NCBI GenBank assembly: GCA_029204045.2
Contig: JAQNDB010000307.1
Location: 1 to 64,000 of the forward strand
Direction: 5' to 3'
DNA length: 64,000 bases
From: Tillandsia leiboldiana
Lineage: Eukaryota; Streptophyta; Magnoliopsida; Poales; Bromeliaceae
Below, one piece after another: positions 36,039 to 46,681 of the stretch. The number at the start of each line of letters is the position of its first letter. The first letter of the stretch is position 1. Both the position numbers and the translations under genes were made by a program. The notes under the pieces are model-generated. The model saw nothing but the letters and a program-made list of their open reading frames with translations. It did not search any database and was not told the origin of the DNA.

Positions 36039-36153
36039 CATGTTCCTCTTGGATCTTGCTACCATCCAAAATGCTATAGCCGGGTTAGAGATTTAGTCCT
36101 ATTATATCATTTATATAGAGGACTAATCCAAATTCCGGGGGTGTTACATCTGC

Positions 36154-37320
36154 ATCCTCTGCAGCTTCTACGCCCTCGCCATAGCTTTCGGGGCGGGGGA
36201 AAGCTCCTGTGGGATCGACTTCTAGACCCCCTGCTTCACGGCGAGAGGAGGATAGGCAGCCTCAACCTGGCGGGTGAGTTTACTCGATGACCCGCCAAGA
36301 GACGGATCCGCCGGAGGACGCACTAGCAGGTATTACTTCTGTTTCAAATTCCCGTGCTAGGACTCTTTCTGATACCGGAGCAACACACTCTTTCATTTCT
36401 CGTGACTTCGTGTTTGTGCATGGTCTTGGGGAGTTACCCCTCCAAAATCGATTGACGGTCCAAACGGCGGGAGGGGCCTTGGAGGCGGACAGCTTTCTGG
36501 CCGCCTGCCCGATTAAACTCGGGCGACTGGCTTGCCCTTGGGATTTGGTGGTAATTCCCCTGAAGGAGTACGACGTAGTGTTGGGCATGGACTGGCTCTC
36601 GAGGTACCAGGCACTTATTGTCTATGAGAAGCGGCAGGTACGACTACAGGAACCGGGCTTCCCTAAGCATGTGTATCTGGCGTGCAAGAGCATCTCCTTC
36701 CCGGCAGTCATCTCACCGACACGGGCCGGAAGGTTGGTGGAGGGTGGGTGCGTGGCCGACTTGGCATCGGTGGATCTAGTTACCCGACCCTCGACGACAC
36801 CTTCAGACATCCCGGTGGTGAGGGACTTTCCCGATGTCTTCCCAACGGAACTGCCCGGGATGCCCCGAACGGGAGGTGGTGTTTCCTATCGAACTACTAC
36901 CGGGCACGCAGCCTATTTCGAAGGCGCCTTACCGGATGGCCTTCGTGGAGTTGCAGGAGCTTAAGGCGCAACTGGAGGACCTCTTGGACAAAGGGTTTAT
37001 CAGGCCGAGTGTGTCGCCCTGGGGCGCACCGGTACTCTTTGTTCGGAAGAAAGACGGAAGCCTGCGTCTCTGCATCGACTACAGAGGGATAAACAAAGTT
37101 AAAGTGAAGAATAAGTACCCCCTGCCCAGAATAGACGACCTCTTCGACCAGTTGCGAGGAGCGACCGTGTTCTCAAAGATTGATCTGCAATCGGGCTACC
37201 ATCAGCTCCGGGTTCGGAACGAGGACATCCCAAGGACCGCCTTCCGGACCCGGTATGGCCACTACGAGTACACGGTTATGCCGTTCGGGCTTACGAACGC
37301 CCCCGCAGAAAAGGGGAGAA
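36154..37320 (+). pseudogene. Chromovirus E protease and truncated RT
   Basis: The aspartic protease shows SDTGATHSFIS (about 36370-36400) and VVLGMDWLSRYQALI. A frame change near 36870 separates it from RT. RT is well preserved from FPIELLPGTQP through SPWGAPVLFVRKKDGSLRLCIDYRG, FDQLRGATVFSKIDLQSGYHQL and MPFGLTNAPA (about 37310). It then jumps directly to the KGEK segment that begins the region before RNase H. About 430 bp present in F are missing, including the catalytic FIDD motif. The RT is therefore dead. Confidence 0.88.
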
Positions 37321-39010
37321 GTATATATGGACAGCTAAATGCCAGGAGAGCTTCGAGGAACTCAAAAGAAGGCTAACCAGGGCACCAATACTTGTGCTAT
37401 CGACACCCGGAGAGGATTATGAAGTATACTGCGACGCATCAAGAATCGGCCTTGGGGGTGTTCTGATGCAGCAGGGGAAAGTAATAGCCTACTCTTCCAG
37501 GCAATTGAAGGATTACGAAAAGAACTACCCGATACACGACTTAGAACTGGCCGCAGTGGTCTTCGTTTTAAAATTGTGGAGGCACTACCTCTTTGGAGTC
37601 CACTGTAACGTCTTCTCGGACCACCAAAGTCTTAAGTACCTTTTCACCCAAAAGGAATTAAACCTGCGGCAGAGACGGTGGCTAGAGTTACTGAAGGATT
37701 ACGACCAGACAATTCAATGCCACCCCGGGAAGGCAAACATAGTGGCAGACGCGTTGAGCAGGAAGGGGCAACAAGAAGGGGTGTCTGGAGGCGCGATAAC
37801 TGAGCAGAGCAGCTTGATCGCAGAGTTCGCACGATTGAAGTTGGAGGTGGTACCAGCGGGCACGGTTGCGCAACTCTTAGCCTTGGTAGTCAAGCCGACG
37901 CTATTCGAGAAGATCCGGGAAGGACAACAGACCGACTCCCACTTACAGCTCGTGCGAGACAAGATCTCCCCGGACCAAGAGAGTGATTTTTTAGTGGAAG
38001 GCGACGGCACTCTACGGTTCCGCGGGCGGATTTGCGTGCCGGATTCGTCGGAATTGAAGGAGGAAATCCTAGCAGAGGCACACCGCGCCCCTTATGCGGC
38101 GCACCCGGGGGGCACGAAGATGTACAGGGACCTCAAGCAGACCTTCTAGTGGCCTAAGCTGAAGGGGGATGTGACACGACATGTGGCTCATTGCCTGATA
38201 TGTCAACAGATAAAGGCGGAGCACCAACGACCTGCGGGAAAGTTACAGCCCTTACCGGTGCTAGAGTGGATGTGGGATCAGATCACCATGGACTTCGTCA
38301 CGGGGTTTCCACGCTCACAGCAGGGGAACGATGCGATTTGGGTCATAGTAGACCGGTTAACCAAGTCAGCACACTTCCTGCCCATTCTTACAACCTGGAC
38401 CCGAGAGCGGTTAGCTCAGGTTTACATCAGCGAGATCGTGAGACTGCATGGAGTGCCGGCATCGATCACCTCGGATAGAGACACACGCTTTGTCTCGAAG
38501 TTTTGGTAGAGTCTACAGCAGGCCCTGGGGACCAAACTACATTTCAGCACAGCCTTCCACCCCCAGACGGACGAACAGTCGGAGCGAGTGATACAGACCC
38601 TCGAGGACCTGCTCCGCTCCTGCGTACTTGACTAGGGGGTCGGTTGGTCACGCTACCTACCCCTCGTGGAATCCGCCTACAACAACAGCTACCAGGCCAG
38701 CATCCAGATGGCACCCTACGAAGCCTTATATGGGAGACGCTGCCGATCCCCGATCTGTTGGGACGACTTGGGAGAACGAAAATTTTTGGGGCCCGACTTG
38801 GTGGAAGAAACTGAAGAGAAGGTGCGCCTCATCAAACAACGCTTACTGACTGCCCAGAGTCGACAGAAGAGCTACGCAGATCAGCGGCGCCGCGACTTGG
38901 AATTCCAAGTGGGAGAACACGTGCTCTTGCGGGTCTCGCCATCTAGAGGAATCAAGCGTTTCGGCCTGAAGGGCAAGCTGAGCCCACGGTTTGTGGGACC
39001 GTTCGAGATC
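37321..39010 (+). pseudogene. Chromovirus E RNase H and integrase
   Basis: RNase H has its expected acidic residues: YCDASRIGLGG, DLELAAVVF, FSDHQSLK and ADALSR. The integrase zinc finger (HRAPYAAHPGG...HCLICQQIK) and core (ITMDFVTGFPRS, ITSDRDTRF, DEQSERVIQ) are readable. TAG stops lie at 38147-38149, 38507-38509 and 38633-38635; two of these replace Trp codons seen in F. The GPY/F region (SPRFVGPFEILE) is the last good segment before a deletion at about 39010. Confidence 0.88.
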
Positions 39011-39170
39011 TTGGAATTCCAAGTCGCGGTGCTTTGGAGCTGCGAAACCGAACCATTCCCTACGTCAAGGTGCTTTGGAGCAACCATGAGGAGCGAGAAG
39101 CAACATGGGAGCTGGAGTCTAAAATTAGGGAGTGTTACCCCAATCTTTTCACTGCAACGCAGTCTTGAGT
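39011..39170 (+). pseudogene. Chromodomain remnant of chromovirus E
   Basis: A deletion joins FEILE to the last third of the chromodomain, with the word TTGGAATTCCAAGT present both here (39012) and 114 bp upstream (38898). The remainder, in another frame, still reads TIPYVKVLWSNHEEREATWE. Most of the domain is gone. Confidence 0.75.
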
Positions 39171-39187
39171 TTCGGGGACGAAACTCG

Positions 39188-39204
39188 TTTTTAGAGGTGA
39201 GTGG
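39188..39204 (+). promoter_or_regulatory. Polypurine tract of chromovirus E
   Basis: TTTTTAGAGGTGAGTGG directly precedes the 3' LTR start at 39205. Confidence 0.75.
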
Positions 39205-40693
39205 TGTAGTAACCGCTCGTTTAAAATACTTTTTCGGATTTTATAGTTGTTTTAAGTGCACCGTATATTGCTTAGGGGTCCGGATTGTGGCTTAACTATC
39301 TTTTTCTTCTGGACAGACCGTCGGGGCTCGCGGGTAGTTTTAGACAATAAAGCTCGCGAAACGGAGAACGGCGGCGCGATCGGTTTTGGATTCCGACTCC
39401 GGAATCTCCCGAAATAAATTCCGGAAGGTTGCTAGCAGATCTGACGACTCGCACGTGTATCGAGGCAAACCGGACCCTGGTTCGTACCCGAACTGGTAAA
39501 TTTTCCCTTTTAATCGGGGGTTTGGGTCAATTCTCTTTCCGCCTCTTGGTTCACCCGATCTCCTTTTCTGCAATTTAGGGATTTGGGGGGGGGATCAATT
39601 CCCCTATGTGGCACCAAAACGGCTAATTAAACACGTTTGGGGACTAGGGATTTCCCAAAACTCCCCTTTTATCCTGTGCGTAAACCCCCACCCGAGCGAG
39701 AGCAAAACCTAGTTTCCCCCACCTCTTGCAAGGCGACGCGAAGAACCCAGGTCGCGACGGGGAGAAGAAGGGAACGATCGCCTCCCCGCAAGATCCGACG
39801 AACGCGAAGAGGACGATCCTTCTCCTCCGCCCAGTGCCGGCAAAACCGAGGTGAGTGGTGTTTTTGTTTTCCTTTTCGTTTCTTGTTTCGAGAGAGGGGA
39901 GGAGGTTCCCGGGAAGTTTCCGGAGGTGGGGCACCCGATGCGCAAGGAGGCGGGAGAGGAGCGAGGCACTCGCCGGCAGGGCACCCGCGCGGGCTTGATG
40001 CCGCGCAGGGCCGCCCGTGCCTGCGGGCAGCTACCCCGCTCGGGCTGGGCGCCGCACAGGACCACCCGCACGCGGGGGCGCCGGGCGGCGCCTGGCACTG
40101 TGCGGGGCAGCCCGCGCATGCGGGCAGTGAGCCGCGCGGGATGGGCGCCGCGCGAGGCCGCCCGCATGCGGGGGCGCCGCGCGGGGTCTGGCACCGCGCG
40201 GGGCAGCCCGCGCATGCGGGCAGTGCGCCCGTGCGGGCTGGGCGCCGCGCGGGGCCGCCCGCATGCGGGGGCGCCACGCGGGGTCTGGCGCCGCGCGGGG
40301 TCCGGCACCGCGTAGGGCAGCCCGCGCATGCTGGCGGGGCGCCGCGCGGTGCCGCCCGCATGCGGGGGCACCGCGCGGGGTCTGGCACTGCGCTGGGCAG
40401 CCCGCGCATGCGGGCAGTGCGCCCGCGCGGGCTGGGCGCCGCGCGGGACCACCCGCGTACGGGGCACCGCGCGGGGCAGCCAGCGCACGCGGGCTGTGCA
40501 CCCGCGCGGGCCGGGCGCCGTGCGGGTCTGACACCGCACGGGCCCATGCGCACGCGCGGACAACGAGGGGGCGCGGGGTCACCATCTCCACGGTCACCGA
40601 CGCCGCCGCCGTCGGAACCGAGGACCCCACTCCGGGACGAGAACCGGAGGATGTTATTGCTTTTCATTGACGGTGGTTGGTGGGTACTGATTC
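39205..40693 (+). repeat. 3' LTR of chromovirus E, first part
   Basis: Near-identical to 31179-32682 of the 5' LTR, including the donor-like site (39851) and GC-rich block (about 39980-40570). Cut after GGTACTGATTC by element F. 40689-40693 is one copy of F's GATTC duplication. Confidence 0.92.
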
Positions 40694-41661
40694 TGTCACG
40701 CCCCGGGGTTTGTTTTAGCGGAAACGGCATTTTTTTTTTTTTTTTTTTTTTGAAAGGGTCTCTTTCTTCCCCGGTGCGTGCCCAGACCCGCCGCACATAC
40801 AGGATCTCTCTGCAAACGGACAGAGTCTCCCCTGTACGTGCACGGCGTGTGGTTGAATACATCTCCCAAGCAAACATAACCATTCAATCACAACATTCAA
40901 TTACATACAACCAGTATACTAAATATTTGAGCGCATGGCCACTTCAACTTGAAAGGATAAATCCACGGTTTTTAAAGAGTGCCCACCCGGCACTTAAGTT
41001 TTGAAAACGAGTTTCGAAATCAGCATAAACCCCAGGGTTTTGAAAACGGTGCCCACACGACACCTAGACTTTGAAAACGGTTTTCGCAATCTTTTCTTTG
41101 TTTTTGTTTCACTTTTCAAATGGCCAGTAGGAAATAAAGGGAAAGGTAGCGCATAAACAGATAGTCAAATACCGACATCTACGTCGACCCCACAAGGGTA
41201 TCGGGAACCTCACACATGCCCACAATATAAATGAAAAGCTGAAAAGAAAAGGAAATATAAAGTTCAGGGTCTCCAACGGTCCCGCTGTGTCCGCCCCGTC
41301 CTCACCGCCACCTACCTCTCCCCTCGCCTGGGCCCTGTCACGAAGTGGGAAGTCAGTGACTAATAAACGCCGTGCAAGAGAAAATAATAAAAACAAACCG
41401 TGGCGACAACCGGAGCAACCACCCTTCTGGGGGGGGGGGAAAAATGGTAACCTGTATATCTGCATCCTGTAATACCCGGCCGCGTCGGTCCACTACCGAC
41501 GGCCCCATACCGTACCTGTAGCACCGCGACCGCGCCGGGCAACTAAACCGGCGGGTCGCTCCGCTCGCACCTCGGTGCCTCAACCCCACAACTAATAAGG
41601 GGCCGCCACTACGTCACCTCGTGGGTATACACGGGTTCTACGACCTCTTTTCCGGAAAAGT

Positions 41662-41692
41662 GCACCCCTCACGGTGGCCAAACCGCGGGTGC
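41662..41692 (-). other. Conserved LTR hairpin, copy in the F 3' LTR
   Basis: On the sense (minus) strand: outer stem GCACCC/GGGTGC, inner stem GCGGT/ACCGT (one G-U pair), loop TTGGCC, bulge GAG. Confidence 0.7.
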
Positions 41693-42189
41693 ACGTGTTG
41701 CAGCCTCGAGCACAGTAACCGTAACCACCATCATGTCAGTATCATAATATGAATAATAAGGGTAATGAGGTAAATGAGGTAAAGTGCATAATCGAAAACA
41801 AGGTAATATTGCGCGCACTCGAAGGTGGCCCGCTGACATATAAGGGTTAAAAAGAAGAACACCGTCGGCAGTCGACGCTAGTCATTATAGCGAACCCTCT
41901 AACATGCATAAGCTATCACCCGTCATTATGTAACCCCGGTACACTTAGAATAGACCCCGTCCAATAAGATAGAATTTAGAGGCTAGGAATGAATTAAAAA
42001 CAACCCACCTGTCGCCAGTAGAAAAACCACGCTCGGCTCCCCGCGTCCCGGCGCGCTCCCCGAAGCTGCAAGACGGGATCCCCGGGCGGGGAGGTCAAGA
42101 ACCTTTAAACGCGAAGTAAGGAAAAGCCCCAACACCGGCCGGCCCCCGACGGCAGCGACCGAACCCCCCACGCGCCGCCGTGCTGTCCG

Positions 42190-42610
42190 CGCGGCGCCTC
42201 GCATGTGCGGGCTGCCCCGCGGCCGCCCCGCATGCGGGCGCCCCGCACGGCACCCCCGCATGCGCGGCCTGCACCGCGCGGTGCCCCCGCATGCGCGGGC
42301 TGCCCCGCGCGGCGCCCCGCATGCGGGTGCCCCGCACGGCACCCCCGCATGCGCGGGCAGCACCGCGCGGTGCCCCCGCATGCGCGGGCTGCCCCGCGCG
42401 GCGCCCCGCACGCGGGTGCCCCGCACGGCGCCCCCGCATGCGCGGGCTGCGCCGCGCGGTACCCCCGCATGCGCAGGCTGCCCCGCGCGGCGCCCCGCAC
42501 GCGGGTGCCCCGCACGGCGCCCCCGCATGCGCGGGCTGCACCGCGCGGTGCCCCCGCATGCGCGGGCTGCCCCGCGCGGCGCCTTGCATGCGGTTACCCC
42601 GCACGGCGCC
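42190..42610. repeat. 89-bp GC-rich tandem repeat in the F 3' LTR
   Basis: Units of 89 bp (for example starting at 42258 and 42347) are built from GCATGCGCGGGCTG and CCCCGCGCGGCGCC words. The 5' LTR lacks three of these units (50710-50860), which accounts for the 269-bp length difference between the LTRs. Confidence 0.88.
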
Positions 42611-43350
42611 CCCGTGCGGCGGCACGCCCCTCTCCTTCCCTCTCCGACGAAAAATCAAGAAACCCCCCCCCCCCCCTCGCTCGTGACGAGAAAAAGACAA
42701 GAAAAGAAAACGAAAACACGGCTCACCTTGTCTTGGTCGGTACCGGGCGAGGGAGAGGGATCGTCCTCTTCGCGTTCGTCGGATCTTTGCGGGGAGGCGA
42801 TCGATCTCTTCTCTTCCACGCCGGCCGATGGAAAGGACGAGGGTTTCTTTTTTTTTGGGGACCGCTCCTCGTCCACGCTCGGATATTATACGCCAAGGAG
42901 GGGGAGGCGTGGTTTAGGAAACCTAAATCCCAAGGCCGACTACTTAGACGTTTTGGGCGTAGTGGATTTTGGACCCCAAAATTAATTTTAACCCCTCGGG
43001 TGAAAGGAAAACAAAAAGGGGTGGTCGAAACCCATACCTCAAACTGGTCGACTAAACTCGATCTGATTGCGGATCAGAGTCCGGTCCGCCCCCGGTAATT
43101 GTGTAAGTCACCTGGGCTACGGTACCAGCTTCCGGAATTTATTCTGGGAGATCCGGGGGTCGGAATCCAGAACCGATCGCGCCGCCGGTCTCCGTTTCGC
43201 GAGCTCTATTAACCAAAAATACCCGCGAGCCCCGACCGTATGCCAAGAAAAATAAGGAAAATTTACCCTCGAACCCCTATTGTCAACCACACGGTTCAAT
43301 AAAAACGACGGAAGGTCCCGAAAGGCAAAAATAAATCCGCGGTTATCACA

Positions 43351-43376
43351 CCACTCACCTCTAAAAACGAGTTTCG
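43351..43376 (-). promoter_or_regulatory. Polypurine tract of chromovirus F
   Basis: The minus strand reads TTTTTAGAGGTGAGTGG up to the LTR border, as in E. Confidence 0.78.
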
Positions 43377-43386
43377 TCCTCGAAAC

Positions 43387-45825
43387 TCAGACCCGGATGG
43401 TGGTGAATAGGTTCGGGTAGTTTTCCCTCATTTTAGATTCCAGCTCCCATGTTGCCTCTCGCTCCTCGTGGTTGCTCCAGAGCACCTTCACGTAGGGGAT
43501 GGCTCGATTCCGCAGTGATTTTGTTTCCCTCGCCAGGATCTTCACTGGGGTTTCTTCGAAGCTCAGGTCCTCCTTAAGTTCGAGTGCAGAGGTGTCCAGG
43601 ACATGTGATGGGTCGGGGAGATATTTCCGAAGCATTGATACGTGGAACACATCGTGGACTCGGTCGAGGTTTGGTGGTAGGGCGAGGCGGTAAGCTACTG
43701 GGCCGATGCGCTCTAGAATCTCAAATGGCCCCACAAACCGTGGGCTCAGCTTGCCCCTTAGCCCGAAACGCCTGATTCCTCTGGATGGCGAGACCCGCAA
43801 AAACACATGTTCCCCCACTTGAAACTCCAAATCCCGGCGCCTCTGGTCTACGTAACTCTTCTGTCGACTCTGGGCGGTCAGCAAGCGCTGTCTGATAAGG
43901 CGCACTTTCTCTTCAGTTTCTTCCACTAAGTCGGGTCCCAAAAGTTTCCGCTCTCCCAAGTCGTCCCAGCAGATCGGGGATCGGCAGCGCCTTCCATACA
44001 GTGCTTCGTAGGGCGCCATCTGAATGCTGGCCTGATAGCTGTTGTTGTAGGCAAATTCCACGAGAGGTAGGTAGCGTGACCATCCGATTCCCCAATCAAG
44101 CACACAGGCGCGAAGCAGGTCTTCTAGGGTTTGTATCGTGCGCTCTGACTGTCCGTCCGTCTGAGGGTGGAAGGCGGTGCTGAAATGTAATCTGGTCCCC
44201 ATGGCCTGCTGGAGGCTTCGCCAAAACTTCGAGACAAAGCGCGTGTCTCTGTCCGAGGTGATCGATGCCGGTACCCCATGTAGTCTCACGATCTCGCTGA
44301 TGTAGACTTGAGCTAGCCGTTCGCGGGTCCAAGTGGTGTGAATTGGTAGGAAGTGTGCTGACTTGGTTAACCGGTCAACTACAACCCAGATCGCGTCGTG
44401 GCCCTGTCGTGAACGTGGGAATCCAGTGACAAAATCCATGGTGATCTGGTCCCATTTCCACTCTGGTACCGGTAAGGGCTGTAGTTTCCCTGCTGGTCGC
44501 TGGTGTTCGGCCTTTATCTGTTGGCATACTAGGCAGTGGGCCACGTATCGCGTCACGTCTTCTTTTAACTTAGGCCACCAGAACGTCTGTTTGAGATCCC
44601 TGTACATCTTCGTGCCCCCCGGGTGTGCCGCATAAGGGGCTCGGTGTGCCTCCGCTAAGATTTCATTCTTCAACTCTGGTAAATCCGGCACACAGACCCG
44701 CCCGCGGAAACATAGGGTGCCGTCGTCTTTCACCGCAAAGTCAATCTCTTGACCCTGGGGAATCTTGTCTCGTATACGCTGTAGGTGCAGATCGGTCTGC
44801 TGTCCCTCCTGGATCTTCTCGAATAGCGTCGGCTTGACCACCAAGGCTAGGAGTTGCAGAACTGTGCCCGCAGGCACTACCTCCAACTGCATTCGCGCGA
44901 ACTCCGCGATCAGGTGGTCCTGCTTCGTCAGCGCGCTCTCCGACACCCCGTCCCGATGCCCTTTTCTGCTCAGTGCGTCTGCCACCACATTTGCCTTCCC
45001 GGGGTGATATTGGATCGTCACGTCGTAATCCTTCAGCAACTCGAGCCACCGTCTCTGCCGCAAGTTTAACTCTTTTTGGGTAAAGATGTACTTAAGACTT
45101 TGATGATCTGAGAAAACGTTGCAGTGGACTCCGAAGAGGTAATGCCTCCACAGTTTCAAAACGAAGACCACGGCGGCCAATTCCAAGTCGTGTATCGGGT
45201 AGTTCCTTTCGTAGTCCTTCAGCTGCCTGGACGCGTAGGCGATCACCTTCCCCTGTTGCATCAGAACACCTCCAAGACCGATCCTTGACGCGTCGCAGTA
45301 CACTTCATAATCCTCTCCGGGCGTCGGCAGCACTAGTATTGGTGCCTTAGTTAATCTCTTCTTGAGTTCCTCAAAACTCTCCTGGCACTTGGCCGTCCAT
45401 ATGAACTTCTCGCCTTTTCTGGTCAATCGGTTTAAAGGGGTAGCGATCTTTGCGAAACCCTCAACGAAACGCCGGTAGTATCCTGCCAGCCCTAGAAAAC
45501 TTCGCACTTCTGTCACCGACGTCGGCGGCCGCCAGTCTACCACTGCTTCTACCTTTTTGGGGTCCACAGCGATCCCCTGTGCCGAGATCACATGCCCTAG
45601 GAAGCCGACTTCCCGCAGCCAGAATTCACACTTCTTAAGTTTCGCGAACAACTTCTGCTCTCTGAGGGTTTGCAGGATCGTCCGTAGATGGTCCTCGTGC
45701 TCCTCGTCGGTAGTGGAGTAAATCAGGATGTCGTCGATGAAGACTACCACGAACCGATCCAAGAAGGGTCTGAAGATCCGGTTCATCATGTCCATGAAAA
45801 CAGCGGGGGCGTTCGTAAGCCCGAA
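43387..45825 (-). CDS. pol: Chromovirus F pol, 3' part: RT end, RNase H, integrase, chromodomain
   Basis: One open frame of about 813 element-encoded residues. The preceding ~35 residues of the frame are read out of the TRIM. It resumes RT at FGLTNAPA, with the catalytic FIDD at about 45730-45741. RNase H has all acidic residues (YCDAS, ELAAVVF, FSDHQS, ADALSR). The integrase has an HHCC finger (HRAPYAAH...HCLVCQQ), a D-D-E core (MDFVTGF, TSDRDTRF, QSERTIQ) and a GPY/F-type module (RFVGPFEILERIGPVAYRL). The chromodomain (LSFEETPVKIL, VKVLWSNHEEREATWELE) ends at 43387. Together these would reverse-transcribe and insert the element. Only the TRIM and one upstream frame change stop this copy from making a full product. 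Confidence 0.92.
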   Translation of the reverse strand, partial: FGLTNAPAVFMDMMNRIFRPFLDRFVVVFIDDILIYSTTDEEHEDHLRTILQTLREQKLFAKLKKCEFWLREVGFLGHVISAQGIAVDPKKVEAVVDWRPPTSVTEVRSFLGLAGYYRRFVEGFAKIATPLNRLTRKGEKFIWTAKCQESFEELKKRLTKAPILVLPTPGEDYEVYCDASRIGLGGVLMQQGKVIAYASRQLKDYERNYPIHDLELAAVVFVLKLWRHYLFGVHCNVFSDHQSLKYIFTQKELNLRQRRWLELLKDYDVTIQYHPGKANVVADALSRKGHRDGVSESALTKQDHLIAEFARMQLEVVPAGTVLQLLALVVKPTLFEKIQEGQQTDLHLQRIRDKIPQGQEIDFAVKDDGTLCFRGRVCVPDLPELKNEILAEAHRAPYAAHPGGTKMYRDLKQTFWWPKLKEDVTRYVAHCLVCQQIKAEHQRPAGKLQPLPVPEWKWDQITMDFVTGFPRSRQGHDAIWVVVDRLTKSAHFLPIHTTWTRERLAQVYISEIVRLHGVPASITSDRDTRFVSKFWRSLQQAMGTRLHFSTAFHPQTDGQSERTIQTLEDLLRACVLDWGIGWSRYLPLVEFAYNNSYQASIQMAPYEALYGRRCRSPICWDDLGERKLLGPDLVEETEEKVRLIRQRLLTAQSRQKSYVDQRRRDLEFQVGEHVFLRVSPSRGIRRFGLRGKLSPRFVGPFEILERIGPVAYRLALPPNLDRVHDVFHVSMLRKYLPDPSHVLDTSALELKEDLSFEETPVKILARETKSLRNRAIPYVKVLWSNHEEREATWELESKMRENYPNLFTTIRV

Positions 45826-46676
45826 TGTAACGACCCGTCCCACTAGCAATAATAACTTGTTGGGCCCAAACCACAACCCAAAATGCTTAAGCCCAGTTAT
45901 TATTACTAGTGTCCATGTCTCATATAAACCCAATTACAATTCCATCCACATCCGATGTGGGACTATTGGGGGTGTCACAGACTCCCCCCGTTTAGGCCTG
46001 ACGTCCCCGTCAGCCCAAACACACACACAGCAGCCCAAGATCACCAGGCGGTGTGAGACTTGTCTCGCTAGCCCTGCCATCTAGACCCAGGCTCAGCCGA
46101 GACTCGCCGCACACTTCCGGCTGGTTATTGTCTCTGATACCAAATGTAACGACCCGTCCCACTAGCAATAATAACTTGTTGGGCCCAAACCACAGCCCAA
46201 AATGCTTAAGCCCAGTTATTATTACTAGTGTCCATGTCTCATATAAACCCAATTACAATTCCATCCACATCCGATGTGGGACTATTGGGGGTGTCACAGA
46301 CTCCCCCCGTTTAGGCCTGACGTCCCCGTCAGCCCAAACACACACACAGCAGCCCAAGATAACCAGCCGGAAGTGTGCGGCGAGTCTCGGCTGAGTCTGG
46401 GTCGGCTGAGTCTGGGTCTAGATGACAGTACTAGCGAGACGAGTCTCACATCGCCTGGTGATCTTGGGCTTGTGTGTGTGTGTTTGGGCTGACGAGGACG
46501 TCAGGCCTAAACGGGGGGAGTCTGTGACGCCCCCAATAGTCCCACATCGGATGTGGATGGATTTGTGATTGGGTTTATATGAGACTTGGACACTAGTAAT
46601 AATAACTGGGCTTAAGCATTTTGGGCTGTGGTTTGGGCCCAACGAGTTATTATTGCTAGTGGGCCGGGTCGTTACA
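45826..46676 (-). mobile_element. Three-LTR TRIM with one LTR inverted
   Basis: Flanked by perfect CCGAA duplications (45821-45825 and 46677-46681) inside F's RT codons. LTR copies of 154 bp lie at 45826-45979 and 46145-46298 in one orientation and at 46523-46676 in the other. The left half is a normal minus-strand TRIM: tRNA-Met-like primer site at 46131-46142 and purine run at 45980-45990. The right half, 46299-46522, has interior sequence facing both ways, each with a purine run next to its LTR. 46145-46676 is thus a large imperfect palindrome. It has no ORF of its own. Its interior resembles that of the Cassandra element at 35573, but its LTR lacks 5S sequence. Confidence 0.88.
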
Positions 46677-46681
46677 CCGAA

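Larger units (their letters stand above)
35573..36148 (-). mobile_element. Cassandra-type TRIM with 5S-derived LTRs
   Basis: 576 bp with two 177-bp LTRs (35573-35749 and 35972-36148) and perfect TCTGC duplications (35568-35572 and 36149-36153). On the minus strand the interior starts with a tRNA-Met primer-binding site (35958-35969) and ends with a purine run (about 35751-35765). The LTRs contain a recognisable piece of 5S rRNA: on the minus strand GTTAAGCGTGCT, then GAGTAGT-CTAGGATGGGTG and ACC-CCTGGGAAG, covering the end of box A through box C. Cassandra is the known plant TRIM with 5S sequence. It has no coding capacity and must be moved by another element's enzymes. Confidence 0.93.
40694..43350 (-). 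repeat. 3' LTR of chromovirus F (2657 bp)
   Basis: On the minus strand it begins TGTGATAACCGCGG and ends CCCCGGGGCGTGACA. It has a T run near 40730, the hairpin, a GC-rich tandem block (42190-42610), a donor-like CAAG|GTGAGC (GT at 42726-42725) and a TATA-like TATAATAT (about 42880-42890) upstream of it. Confidence 0.94.

Noticed and set aside
42095..43098. Alanine/proline/arginine-rich ORFs in the F LTR
   Set aside because: They come from the 89-bp GC-rich repeat read in different frames; the F 5' LTR with three fewer units gives shorter versions.
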